A DNA stretch of 64,000 nucleotides from Streptomyces sp. WMMB 322 (GTDB taxonomy: Bacteria > Actinomycetota > Actinomycetes > Streptomycetales > Streptomycetaceae). The DNA lies in contig NZ_FMHI01000001.1 in NCBI RefSeq assembly GCF_900090145.1, positions 372,001 to 436,000 of the forward strand. The letters run 5' to 3'. The position numbers and the translations under genes are program-made. Positions 40,610-49,142 of the stretch are shown here, piece by piece. The number at the start of each line of letters is the position of its first letter. The first letter of the stretch is position 1. The notes under the pieces were generated by a model. The model made no database searches. It was given only the letters and a program-made list of their open reading frames with translations, and had not been told where the DNA came from.

Positions 40610-42754
40610 ATGGCCGGCGCGGACGAGGAGGCGCTCACGACGGTCACGGGCCGCGCCGCCCGGGGAACCGTGACGCAGCGCCTCATCGACGGCCACCTGG
40701 CCGAAGGCGAGGCGCGGCCCGGCGAGGAGATCGGTCTGCGCATCGACCAGACCCTCACCCAGGACGCCACCGGGACGCTGGTGATGCAGGAGCTGGAATC
40801 GCTCGGCCTGGACCGCGTCCGCACCGAGGTCAGCGTCCAGTACGTGGACCACGACATCCTCCGGACCGACGGGCGCAACGCCGAGGACCACGCGTTCCTG
40901 CGTTCCGCCGCCCGCCGCTTCGGCCTCTGGTACTCCAAGCCCGGCAACGGCGTCTCGCACCCCACCCACATGCAGCGCTTCGGCGTTCCCGGCAAGACCC
41001 TCGCGGGCTCCGACTCCCATACGTGTGCGGCCGGTTCGCTCGGCATGCTGGCCATCGGGGTCGGCGGGCTGGAGGTGGCGCTGGCCATGGCAGGCCGCCC
41101 CCTGTACGTGCGGATGCCCCGGATCTGGGGCGTCCGCCTGACGGGAGAGCTGCCGCCGTGGGTGAGTGCGAAGGACGTCATCCTGGAGCTGCTGCGCCGC
41201 CACGGAGTCAAGGGCGCCGTCAACCGCGTCCTCGAATACCACGGCCCGGGCCTGGCCTCCCTGAGCGCGATGGACCGGCACGTCATCGCCGGCATGGGCG
41301 CCGAACTGGGCGCCACCGCGAGCGTCTTCCCCTCCGACGACGCCGTGCGGGACTTCCTGCGGTCCCAGGGCCGCGAGGAGGACTTCGTCCCGCTCGCCGC
41401 GGAGCCCGGCGCCGTCTACGACCTCGACGAGGAGATCGACCTCTCGTCCCTCGAACCCCTCATAGCCCGGCCCTCCTCGCCGGGCAGCGTGGTATCCGTG
41501 CGCGAGGTCGCGGGCCGGCCCGTCGACCAGGCCGTGATCGGCTCCTGCGCCAATCCCGGGCTGCGGGACTTCGCCGTTTCCGCCGCCATGGTCGCGGGGC
41601 GCCGAACCGCCGAGGGCGTGAGTCTCGACGTCAACCCCACGTCGCGCGAGATCCTCCAGGACCTCACCCGTTCCGGAGGCACCCTCGACCTCGTCTCCGC
41701 CGGTGCCCGGCTGCACCAGAGCGGCTGCCTCGGCTGCACCGGCATGGGCCGGGCGCCGGCCGTGGGAAGCAACTCGCTGCGCACGTTTCCGCGCAACTTC
41801 CCCGGGCGTTCCGGGGCGGAGGAGGACTCCGTGTGGCTGTGCTCCCCGGAGACCGCCGTCGCCTCCGCGCTGACCGGCGTCATCACCGACCCGCGCGACT
41901 GGGCCGCCGACGCCGGGATGGCGGCGCCGCGCATCGAACTGCCGGAGCCGGCCGCCGTGAACAGGCAGCTGCTGGAGGCGCCCCTTCCCGTCGACGACGC
42001 GGCCCCCGTGGAACTCGAACGCGGACCGAACGTCTCCGCGCTGCCCGAATTCGACCCGCTGCCCGAGACCTTGGAGGGTCCGGTGCTGCTGAAGGCGGGC
42101 GACGACGTCTCCACGGACGAGATCTCACCGGCCGGCGCCCGGGCGCTGCCGTACCGGTCGGACATCCCGAAGCTCGCCGAGTTCACCTTCGCCCGCCTCG
42201 ACCCAGACTATCCGCGCAGGGCTGCCGAGGCGGCCGGGCAGGAGAGCGGCAACGGGCACTTCGTCGTCGGCGGTGACAACTACGGTCAGGGTTCCTCGCG
42301 GGAGCATGCCGCGATCACGCCGCGCCATCTGGGGCTGCGTGCCGTCGTGGCCAAGTCCTTCGCGCGCATCCACTGGCAGAACCTCGTCAACTTCGGTGTG
42401 CTGCCGCTGGAGTTCGAGGACTGCGGCGACGGCGAGCGCATCAGCAGCGGTGACGTGCTGCGCCTCGACGGCCTGCGCGACGCCCTCGGGGAGGATGCGG
42501 ACGTGACAGGCGGAACGTTGCGCCTGCGGAACGTCACCCGCGACGAGGCGTATGCGGTGAGGCACCGTCTCTCCGCCCGGCAGCGGGACGTCGTACGGGC
42601 GGGCGGCGTCATTCCGGCCCTGGCGGCGAGCACGGCGGAGTCGGCGCACATGGTGAGCGCGGCGGAGTCGGCGAGCGGGGCGGAGTCGGCGCACACGGCG
42701 GACACTGCGGAGTCGGACACTGCGGGGGCGGACACGGTCGGCACCGGCCGGTAG
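40610..42754 (+). CDS. Aconitase-family hydratase with fused swivel domain
   Basis: A 714-residue aconitase-superfamily protein. The [4Fe-4S] ligands are in IGSCANPG and GCLGCTGMG, and substrate-site motifs GSDSHTCAAGSLG and the swivel-domain GGDNYGQGSSREHAA are present. It isomerises a 2- or 3-hydroxy tricarboxylic acid, most likely citrate/isocitrate. At this length it belongs to the short mitochondrial-like or AcnX-unrelated aconitase group and is probably a second enzyme beside the main AcnA. The C-terminal 50 residues are an Ala/Ser/Glu/Thr repeat (AESAHMVSAAESASGAESAH) of no obvious function. The ATG has AGGAGGG upstream. Confidence 0.9.
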   Translation: MAGADEEALTTVTGRAARGTVTQRLIDGHLAEGEARPGEEIGLRIDQTLTQDATGTLVMQELESLGLDRVRTEVSVQYVDHDILRTDGRNAEDHAFLRSAARRFGLWYSKPGNGVSHPTHMQRFGVPGKTLAGSDSHTCAAGSLGMLAIGVGGLEVALAMAGRPLYVRMPRIWGVRLTGELPPWVSAKDVILELLRRHGVKGAVNRVLEYHGPGLASLSAMDRHVIAGMGAELGATASVFPSDDAVRDFLRSQGREEDFVPLAAEPGAVYDLDEEIDLSSLEPLIARPSSPGSVVSVREVAGRPVDQAVIGSCANPGLRDFAVSAAMVAGRRTAEGVSLDVNPTSREILQDLTRSGGTLDLVSAGARLHQSGCLGCTGMGRAPAVGSNSLRTFPRNFPGRSGAEEDSVWLCSPETAVASALTGVITDPRDWAADAGMAAPRIELPEPAAVNRQLLEAPLPVDDAAPVELERGPNVSALPEFDPLPETLEGPVLLKAGDDVSTDEISPAGARALPYRSDIPKLAEFTFARLDPDYPRRAAEAAGQESGNGHFVVGGDNYGQGSSREHAAITPRHLGLRAVVAKSFARIHWQNLVNFGVLPLEFEDCGDGERISSGDVLRLDGLRDALGEDADVTGGTLRLRNVTRDEAYAVRHRLSARQRDVVRAGGVIPALAASTAESAHMVSAAESASGAESAHTADTAESDTAGADTVGTGR

Positions 42755-42890
42755 CGGGCGGGTCGGTTCACCGGTTCCGGCGGGCCTTGGGTGTTTCGCC
42801 CGGCCCCTCCCTGTTCCCCCGGCGCCCGTCGGCCCCGGTCCGGCCACGCCTGTCCGGGCCCCGGCTGTCCGGACGTTCGGGTGAGGGGGA

Positions 42891-44135
42891 TCAGCGCGCT
42901 GCACCGCGGTGCTTGCGCGATCTGCCCGGGACGGGGAGGCGGAGCCGCTCGGCGGCCTTCGTCAGCCGCGGGTGCCGGTCGACCATCTCGCGCGTGTAGC
43001 GGTCGAGCTCCTCCGCGAGCCGCACCGAACGCTTCTCCACGTCGAGTTCGTCGAGCAGCCTGTCGATCTCGGCGAGCAGGGCGCCGTGCAGCTGCCACTG
43101 GCGCGGGTGGTTCCGGACGCCGGTGAGCAGCAGGTCCGCCACGCGGTCACGGGCCTCGCGGGCCGCGGAGAGTTCCTCCAGCAGCCGGGCCTCGGCCGTC
43201 TCCGCGTCCGCGGTGACGTCACTGGTGATGAGGACGGCGAACGCCTTGACCGCGGCGGCCAGATGGGCGAACAACTCCTCCAGCGCCTCGGCCTCCTGCG
43301 GCGGGAAGAGCGGCTCGTGCTGCCGGCTCGCGGCGAGGTCGGTCAGGGTCCGGGCGGTGACGCGCAGCACCACGGCGCAGATCTCCAGGGTGTCGAGACC
43401 GGTCCGCAGCACCACTCGGGAGAGCAGCGCCTCCTTCACGCGCGGGTTGAGCTTCAGGCTCTCCTCGGCCTGCGCCAGCGAGGCGTCGACCTGCACGACG
43501 TCGTGGTCGAGGCGGCGCGCTTCCCTGAGTTGTTCCGCGGCGTCCTCCACCGGGGTGTGGCGGCCGAGTTCCTCGCCCATGCGGCGGAGCAGACGACGCA
43601 GGCGTCCGGCCAGTTCCTCGATGGCCTCGCTCGCCGTCTGCGTCCACACCGGCGGTACGAAGACCACGTTGAACAGCAGACCCACCATGGCGCCGATGAG
43701 GGTCTCCACCACACGGTCCAGGGCCGTCGCGGCGACCCGCGTGACGCTCACACCCAGGACGAGCATGGCGCTGATGGCGACTTCCGGCACGAACTCGTTG
43801 ACGCGTACGAGGTGTCCGACCGTCAGCGAGGCGAGGATCAGGATTCCCAGCGACCACCAGCTCAGCCCGACCAGATTGCTGAAGGCGACGGCGACCAGCA
43901 CCCCCGCCACCACGGCGTTCACCCGGCGGATGCCCCGGGTGAGGGTGGCGTAGAGGGTGACCTGGACGACGAGGAGCGTGGTCAGCGGGGCCAGCAGCGG
44001 CACCTGGGCGTTGGTGAGCCAGAGGGCCGCCAGGTAGCTGAGCACGGCCGCTGCCGTCGACCGCAGAGTCTGGGCGACCGCGGGTGCGTTGCGGAGCCCT
44101 GCCAGGTCGGTGAGGGATTCGGGGACAGCCGGCAC
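42891..44135 (-). CDS. FUSC/aromatic acid exporter-like membrane protein
   Basis: A 414-residue protein with six N-terminal helices (about 25-165) of the aromatic acid exporter (YgaE/FUSC) type (LRSTAAAVLSYLAALWLT, GIRRVNAVVAGVLVAVAF, GAMVGLLFNVVFVPP), then a long soluble helical, coiled-coil-rich domain (about 170-400). Relatives export aromatic acids or stress compounds, but the Streptomyces ones are uncharacterised. The start is GTG 44135, with a weakly spaced CAGGAG. The upstream TetR gene on the same strand might control it. Confidence 0.85.
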   Translation of the reverse strand: MPAVPESLTDLAGLRNAPAVAQTLRSTAAAVLSYLAALWLTNAQVPLLAPLTTLLVVQVTLYATLTRGIRRVNAVVAGVLVAVAFSNLVGLSWWSLGILILASLTVGHLVRVNEFVPEVAISAMLVLGVSVTRVAATALDRVVETLIGAMVGLLFNVVFVPPVWTQTASEAIEELAGRLRRLLRRMGEELGRHTPVEDAAEQLREARRLDHDVVQVDASLAQAEESLKLNPRVKEALLSRVVLRTGLDTLEICAVVLRVTARTLTDLAASRQHEPLFPPQEAEALEELFAHLAAAVKAFAVLITSDVTADAETAEARLLEELSAAREARDRVADLLLTGVRNHPRQWQLHGALLAEIDRLLDELDVEKRSVRLAEELDRYTREMVDRHPRLTKAAERLRLPVPGRSRKHRGAAR

Positions 44136-44386
44136 GCGGTGGCCTTTCCCGCTCCTGCGCGGAAGCGGGCGTGCGGGCGGCGCCTGCCACCCGAGTGGGC
44201 TTCGCGGCAGGTCGCGCGGGGCCGTGCCGCAGGAGCGTCACGGGCGGCGCGGACGCCCGACCGCCGGGCGGTGGACGGACCGGCCCGCCCCGGCCGCGGC
44301 CCTCCGGTGGTGCGCCTGGGCTGTGGCCCTCCGGGTGCGGCCCCCGGTGGTGCGCCGCGGATGCCGTCGCCGGATGGGGGCCCGGC

Positions 44387-45028
44387 TCACGGTCGCAGCA
44401 GCGCGAGGAGCTGACGCACGAGTTCGTCCACGACCTCGTCGAGGGTCGCGTCGACCCAGCCCGCGGACCAGTCGTGCACGAGGCCGTTGACGCTGCCGAT
44501 GAAGGCGGCGGCGGTGAGGCGGTAGTCGCGGTCGGCGGCCTCGCCGCGCGCCGCAGCGGATGCCGCCTCGGCCCGGATCAGCTCGACCCAGCGGGCGCGC
44601 CGCGAGAGCCGCTGCTCGTCGATGCGCGGGCTGATGCCCACGATCTCGGTGAAGGCGATCCGTATGCGGCGCGGGTCCGAGGCGAGGTTCGCCGCGTACG
44701 CACGGAAGACGAAGCCGTAGCGTTCCGCGAAGGGCAGGTCCCCGGTCCTCTCGAGAGCGTCGAGGACCGCGGCCTCGGCCCAGTCGTTGACCTGGAGGTG
44801 CAGGACGGCGAGCACGTCTTCGAGGGTGCGGAACTCCTCGTAGAACTGACGGGTCGACAGCCCGGCCGCCTCGCAGAGCGCCGTGACGGTCGTCGACCGG
44901 TAGCCGGGGGAGGCCCCGAAGAGCTCGAGCGCCGCGTCGAGGAATCTCCGGCGCCGCTCCGCCTGCCGCTCGCTCGCCGCCTTGCCCGCGTAACGGCCGG
45001 TCGGCCGCCTGAGCCGTTGCTCCACCAC
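44387..45028 (-). CDS. TetR-family transcriptional regulator
   Basis: A 213-residue TetR protein: helix-turn-helix about 21-70 (ERRRRFLDAALELFGASPGYRSTTV, LCEAAGLSTRQFYEEF) and an all-helical ligand domain. The GTG start has AAGGAG upstream. It faces the YncE-like gene across a 318-base gap that contains the dyad at 45123-45150, and precedes the exporter-like gene on its own strand; it may regulate either. Confidence 0.92.
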   Translation of the reverse strand: MVEQRLRRPTGRYAGKAASERQAERRRRFLDAALELFGASPGYRSTTVTALCEAAGLSTRQFYEEFRTLEDVLAVLHLQVNDWAEAAVLDALERTGDLPFAERYGFVFRAYAANLASDPRRIRIAFTEIVGISPRIDEQRLSRRARWVELIRAEAASAAARGEAADRDYRLTAAAFIGSVNGLVHDWSAGWVDATLDEVVDELVRQLLALLRP

Positions 45029-45122
45029 TCTCCTTCGCCCGCTCTCTCGCTCGCCTTCCGGCGGTCGTCTTCCCGCAGGGGGGTTGAAGAACCCGGAGGC
45101 CGTCGTTACCTTCGGTAGTACC

Positions 45123-45150
45123 CAATGTGAACAGAGGGCTTTTCACATTG
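45123..45150. promoter_or_regulatory. Candidate TetR operator
   Basis: Perfect inverted repeat CAATGTGAA (45123-45131) / TTCACATTG (45142-45150) with a 10-base spacer, 95 bases upstream of the TetR start and about 200 before the YncE-like gene. Confidence 0.6.
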
Positions 45151-45346
45151 TGCCGCCCGGCATGCCTCATGAGAAGTGCCTGGTCGGACGACATGTGACG
45201 TCGAGTCACGCTCGCAGCGGAAGCCACCCGAGCTGCCTGCTCTCCCCGCAGAGCCCCGCCGATCCCTGCGGGGAGAGCCAGGCATCCTCACGCTCGCGTA
45301 CGGCCTCAGGCCCGGCGGGCGCCGAGACGCTACGCCAAGGAGTGCC

Positions 45347-46708
45347 ATGCCCGGACCCAGGACGAAGGCCGACGCGGACTCGCCCGGCCGCCCGCTCCCG
45401 CGCACCCGCCCTCGCCGGCGCCTGCTGCCGCTCGCCTTCGCCACGGCGCTCGTGGCCGTTGCCTCCACGACGGGCATGGCCGCCGCCGCACCCGCACCCG
45501 GCCCGGAGAGCGGGAAGGCGCAGGGCGGCGAGAAGGCCGCGGGCCTCCAGGAGGTGATGTTCGTCGGCAACAACTGGGACGGCACCGCCGACGTGATCAG
45601 GTCCAGCGGCGGCTTCGAGAAGCTCGGCCGCATCAACGTCATCCCCGACAAGCAGGAGCGCCTGGCCGAGATCTACACCAACCCGGTCAAGCTCGCCTAC
45701 TTCCTGGGCATCCGCAACGGGCCGGGCGAGGGGCACGACCAGTTCGTCGACGACATGTACTCCACGCCCGACGGGAAGGCCATGGTCGTCTCGCGTCCGA
45801 GCTTCGCCGACGTCGTCTCCGTCGACGTGGCGACCGGGAAGATCAACTGGCGCTTCCCCGTCTCCGGTTACCGCTCCGACCACATGGCCGTCTCGCCGGA
45901 CGGCAAGCGCGTCGCCGTCTCCGCGTCCACCTCCAACACCGTCCACGTCCTCGACATCGGAACGGGGGAGGAGGCGGGCTCGTTCAAGGCCGGCGACAAG
46001 CCGCACGAGAACGTCTTCACCGACGGCGGCGAGTACTTGTGGAACATGTCGATCGGCGAGGTCAACACCGCCGCCGACGACCCCTGGCTGGACTGGACGA
46101 AGGGCGACCGCAGGATCACCGTCGTCGACGCGGAGACCTTCAAGGAGGTCAAGGTCATCGACATGCGCGACAGGCTCGACGCCTTCGGCCGCGAGGACCT
46201 CTCCGACGCCGTGCGGCCCGTGGCCTTCACGCCCGACGAGTCCACGCTCTACTTCCAGGTCTCCTTCTTCAACGGCTTCCTCGAGTACGACGTCGCCGAC
46301 GACAAGATCACCCGCGTGAAGACGCTCCCCAAGAACCCCGGCACCAGCGAGGACCGCACCACCTGGGTCAACGACTCCCGCCACCACGGAATGTCGATGA
46401 GCCCCGACGGCGGCAAGCTCTGCGTCGCGGGGACCATGGACGACTACGTGACCGTCGTCGACCGTGACACCTTGCAGGAAGGGCCGCTGGTGCCCGCCTC
46501 CAAGCCGTACTGGGCGACGGTCAGCGGCGACGGCAAGTCCTGCGTCATCTCCGAGAGCGGAAGCGACCGGGTCACCGCCATCGACTTCGCCACCGGGGAG
46601 AAGACGGCGTCGGTTCCCGTCGGGGACCACCCCCAGCGCGTCCGCGTCGCCCACGTGCCGGACGACTGGACCGCTCCGGCCGGGACCGGCACGGCCGCCC
46701 GCCGGTGA
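45347..46708 (+). CDS. Secreted YncE-like beta-propeller protein
   Basis: A 453-residue protein with a long Arg-rich signal peptide (about 1-46, PRRRLLPLAFATALVAV; a Tat-type export is possible although no canonical twin-Arg FLK motif is seen). About seven propeller-like repeats follow (AVSPDGKRVAVSASTSNTVH, SMSPDGGKLCVAGTMDDYVT, TVSGDGKSCVISESGSDRVT). YncE-type propellers bind diverse ligands and no catalytic residues can be named. The ATG start has AAGGAG. Expression may respond to the neighbouring TetR protein. Confidence 0.86.
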   Translation: MPGPRTKADADSPGRPLPRTRPRRRLLPLAFATALVAVASTTGMAAAAPAPGPESGKAQGGEKAAGLQEVMFVGNNWDGTADVIRSSGGFEKLGRINVIPDKQERLAEIYTNPVKLAYFLGIRNGPGEGHDQFVDDMYSTPDGKAMVVSRPSFADVVSVDVATGKINWRFPVSGYRSDHMAVSPDGKRVAVSASTSNTVHVLDIGTGEEAGSFKAGDKPHENVFTDGGEYLWNMSIGEVNTAADDPWLDWTKGDRRITVVDAETFKEVKVIDMRDRLDAFGREDLSDAVRPVAFTPDESTLYFQVSFFNGFLEYDVADDKITRVKTLPKNPGTSEDRTTWVNDSRHHGMSMSPDGGKLCVAGTMDDYVTVVDRDTLQEGPLVPASKPYWATVSGDGKSCVISESGSDRVTAIDFATGEKTASVPVGDHPQRVRVAHVPDDWTAPAGTGTAARR

Positions 46709-47311
46709 GCACCGCCGTCCGCGCCACGCACGGGTGGACGCGGACGGCGGGCGCACGCCGGTCAGGCCGCTGAGGCCAGGGCACGTGCCCGTTTCTGTGC
46801 CTTGCCGTCGGGCGGCTCCGTGCCCTTGCCGTCGGGCGGCACGGATACGGACCCGACGGCACTGACGCAGCGGTCCCGCCCCCGGCGGACACGTGAACCG
46901 GCATGGGAGCGGGCATGTGAGCCGGACGCGTCCGCCGGGGTCCCGCCGCGCCTCGGCACAGGCAAGGCGCCCGCCGCCGACCGGTCTTCGCCTGCTCCCC
47001 AACGGTCCGCAAGCGGCGGCCGGTTGGAGTGAGGCACCCCTGCCGCGGGCCCGGCCGCCGCACTTCCCGCTCCACGGCCTCGCCGCGGCGCCGCCCGCCG
47101 GGCCCGGCGCCCACGTCGGCGGAGGCCGGTGCCCCAAGTCCCGGCTGCCCCGGGCGGGGCGGCGCGAACGAGCACACAGCTCCGGTGCCCACACAAGCGT
47201 GCGCGTCCGTTCATGCCCACTTTTTTGCCCGGACATGTTTACGGCCTGGCGACTCCCGCGTACTGTGCCCCGAAAGCAACAAGGTCGGGCACGGAACGGA
47301 CGTAAATCCAC
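46709..47311. other. 603-base non-coding stretch
   Basis: Begins with the terminator hairpin at 46712-46750. It also contains a 16-bp direct repeat CTTGCCGTCGGGCGGC (twice, about 46802-46840). Near its 3' end is an AT-richer segment with ACTTTTTTGC and TGTTTACGG (47218-47247), probably the fru promoter. No gene was recognised. Confidence 0.55.
46712..46750 (+). terminator. Terminator after the YncE-like gene
   Basis: CCGCCGTCCGCG (46712-46723) pairs perfectly with CGCGGACGGCGG (46739-46750), with a 15-base loop, starting 4 bases after the stop. Confidence 0.8.
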
Positions 47312-48073
47312 ATGTACGCAGCGGAGCGCCAACAGGAGATCCTGCGGCTGGCCCGGGAGGGCGGTCGGGTCGACGTGCTGTCCCTCGCCGATGAGTTCGG
47401 GGTCACGGCCGAGACGGTCCGGCGCGATCTGAAGGCCCTGGGCAGGGCCGGGCTGGTGCACCGGGTGCACGGCGGCGCCATCCCCGCCGGACGGCTCGAC
47501 TTCGAACTCGACCTGTCCGAGCGGGACACCGTCGCGGCGGAGGAGAAGGACCGCATCGCCCAGGCCGCCCTGGCCGAACTGCCCCCCGACCGCAGCGTGA
47601 TCATCGACGCGGGCACCACGTCGGCCCGTCTCGCCGCCGCCGTCCCCGTCGATTCCACGGTCACCGTCGTCACCCACGCCCTGCCTGTGGCCGCGCGCCT
47701 CGCCGACCACCCGGGAATCGCGCTCCACCTCGTCGGCGGACGCGTGCGGCACCGCACACGTGCCGCGGTCGACGCCTGGGCGCTGCGCGCCTACGGCGAG
47801 ATCAACGCCGACGTCGTCTTCCTCGCGGCCAACGGCTTCTCCATCGGGGGCGGCCTCACCACCCCCGACCTGGCCGAGGCCGCCGTCAAGCAGGCCATGA
47901 TGGCGGCCGCCCGCCGGGTCGTGCTCCTCGCCGACTCCGGCAAGTTCGGCAAGGAGTACTTCGGCCGCTTCGGCGACCTCAGCCACGTCGACCTGCTCAT
48001 CACGGACACCGGGCTCGACCCCGACGACGCACGCTCCATCGAGGAGCAGGGCCCGGAAGTGGTGCGCGCATGA
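47312..48073 (+). CDS. fruR: DeoR-family regulator of the fructose operon
   Basis: A 253-residue DeoR regulator: N-terminal helix-turn-helix (about 3-57, ERQQEILRLAREGGRVDVLS, VTAETVRRDLKALGRAGLVHRVHGGA) and an effector domain with the sugar-phosphate-site sequence IDAGTTSARLA. As the first gene of fruRKA it probably responds to fructose 1-phosphate. Its stop overlaps fruK (ATGA). The start ATG is directly preceded by ACGTAAATCCAC, without a strong ribosome site. Confidence 0.93.
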   Translation: MYAAERQQEILRLAREGGRVDVLSLADEFGVTAETVRRDLKALGRAGLVHRVHGGAIPAGRLDFELDLSERDTVAAEEKDRIAQAALAELPPDRSVIIDAGTTSARLAAAVPVDSTVTVVTHALPVAARLADHPGIALHLVGGRVRHRTRAAVDAWALRAYGEINADVVFLAANGFSIGGGLTTPDLAEAAVKQAMMAAARRVVLLADSGKFGKEYFGRFGDLSHVDLLITDTGLDPDDARSIEEQGPEVVRA

Positions 48074-49017
48074 TCCTCACCGTCACCCCGAACCCGAGCC
48101 TGGACCGCACCTACGAACTGCCGTCGCTGGACCGCGGCACCGTCCTGCGGGCGGTCACCGACCGGGTCGACCCCGGCGGCAAGGGCGTCAACGTCTCCCG
48201 TGCCGTGGCCGCCGCCGGTCACCGCACCGTCGCGGTCCTGCCGCTGGGCGGCCCGGAAGGCGCGCTGCTCGCGCAGCTGCTCGGCGGCCTGGGCATCGAG
48301 GTCTCCGGCGTCCCCCTGACCGGCTCGACGCGGGTCAACGCCACGCTCGTCGAAGCCGACGGCACCCTGACCAAGGTCAACGCGGCCGGCCCCGAGATCT
48401 CCGAGGCCGAGGCGGAGGCGCTGCTGGAGGCGGTGCGCGCGCTGTCGGCGGACCCCGACTGGATCGCCTGCTGCGGAAGCCTGCCGCGCGGGCTGCCGCC
48501 CAACTGGTACGCCGAACTCGTCGCCCGAATCCACCGCGTGGGAGCGCGGATCGCCCTCGACACCTCCGGTGCGGCCCTGGCCGCCGCGCTCACCGAACGT
48601 CCGGACGTGGTGAAGCCGAACACCGGGGAACTCGCCGAGGCCGTCGGGCGTCCCCTGGCCACGCTCGGCGACGCGGTGAAGGCGGCCGAGGAGCTGCACG
48701 CACGCGGCGCCCAGGCTGTCCTGGCCAGCCTCGGGGCGGACGGGCAGCTCCTGCTCGACGCGTCCGGCACGTACTTCGGCAGCGCGCCCGTCGGTGCCGT
48801 CCGCAGCAACGTGGGCGCCGGCGACGCCTCGCTGGCGGGCTTCCTGGCCGCCGGAGGCACCGGCCCCGCCGCGCTGGCGGCGGCGGTCGGGCACGGCGCC
48901 GCCGCCGTGCAGCTGCCCGGCAGCGCCATGCCCACACCGGCCGATCTCGACCTGTCCGCGGTGTCGGTCACCGAGGACCTGCCGCTGGACCGTGCACTCA
49001 CGGAGCCGGCGCCTTGA
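48070..49017 (+). CDS. fruK: 1-phosphofructokinase
   Basis: A 315-residue PfkB-family kinase: VTPNPSLDRTYEL at the N-terminus, GGKGVNVSRA, and catalytic SNVGAGDASLAGF. It phosphorylates fructose 1-phosphate, made by the PTS, to fructose 1,6-bisphosphate. Translationally coupled to fruR by ATGA. The gene end carries a repeat (49015-49093). Confidence 0.95.
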   Translation: MILTVTPNPSLDRTYELPSLDRGTVLRAVTDRVDPGGKGVNVSRAVAAAGHRTVAVLPLGGPEGALLAQLLGGLGIEVSGVPLTGSTRVNATLVEADGTLTKVNAAGPEISEAEAEALLEAVRALSADPDWIACCGSLPRGLPPNWYAELVARIHRVGARIALDTSGAALAAALTERPDVVKPNTGELAEAVGRPLATLGDAVKAAEELHARGAQAVLASLGADGQLLLDASGTYFGSAPVGAVRSNVGAGDASLAGFLAAGGTGPAALAAAVGHGAAAVQLPGSAMPTPADLDLSAVSVTEDLPLDRALTEPAP

Positions 49018-49093
49018 ACCCCCACGCGAAACCCCCGTGAACCCCCACGTGAACCCCCCTCGCGAAACCCACGTGAACCCCCGAACCCGCACG
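49015..49093 (+). repeat. TGAACCCCCACG repeat across the fruK stop codon
   Basis: Imperfect units beginning TGAACCCCC at 49015, 49038, 49050 and 49074; the first TGA is the fruK stop. It separates fruK from fruA and has no evident hairpin. Confidence 0.8.
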
Positions 49094-49142
49094 TCCCCGA
49101 CGCCGTCCGGCAGGGCGGCCACCCAGCAAGGAGAGCCGCGCG

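Noticed and set aside
42909..44414. A 501-codon plus-strand frame opposite the exporter-like gene
   Set aside because: His/Gln/Arg-rich shadow; the minus strand encodes a membrane protein with clear helices.
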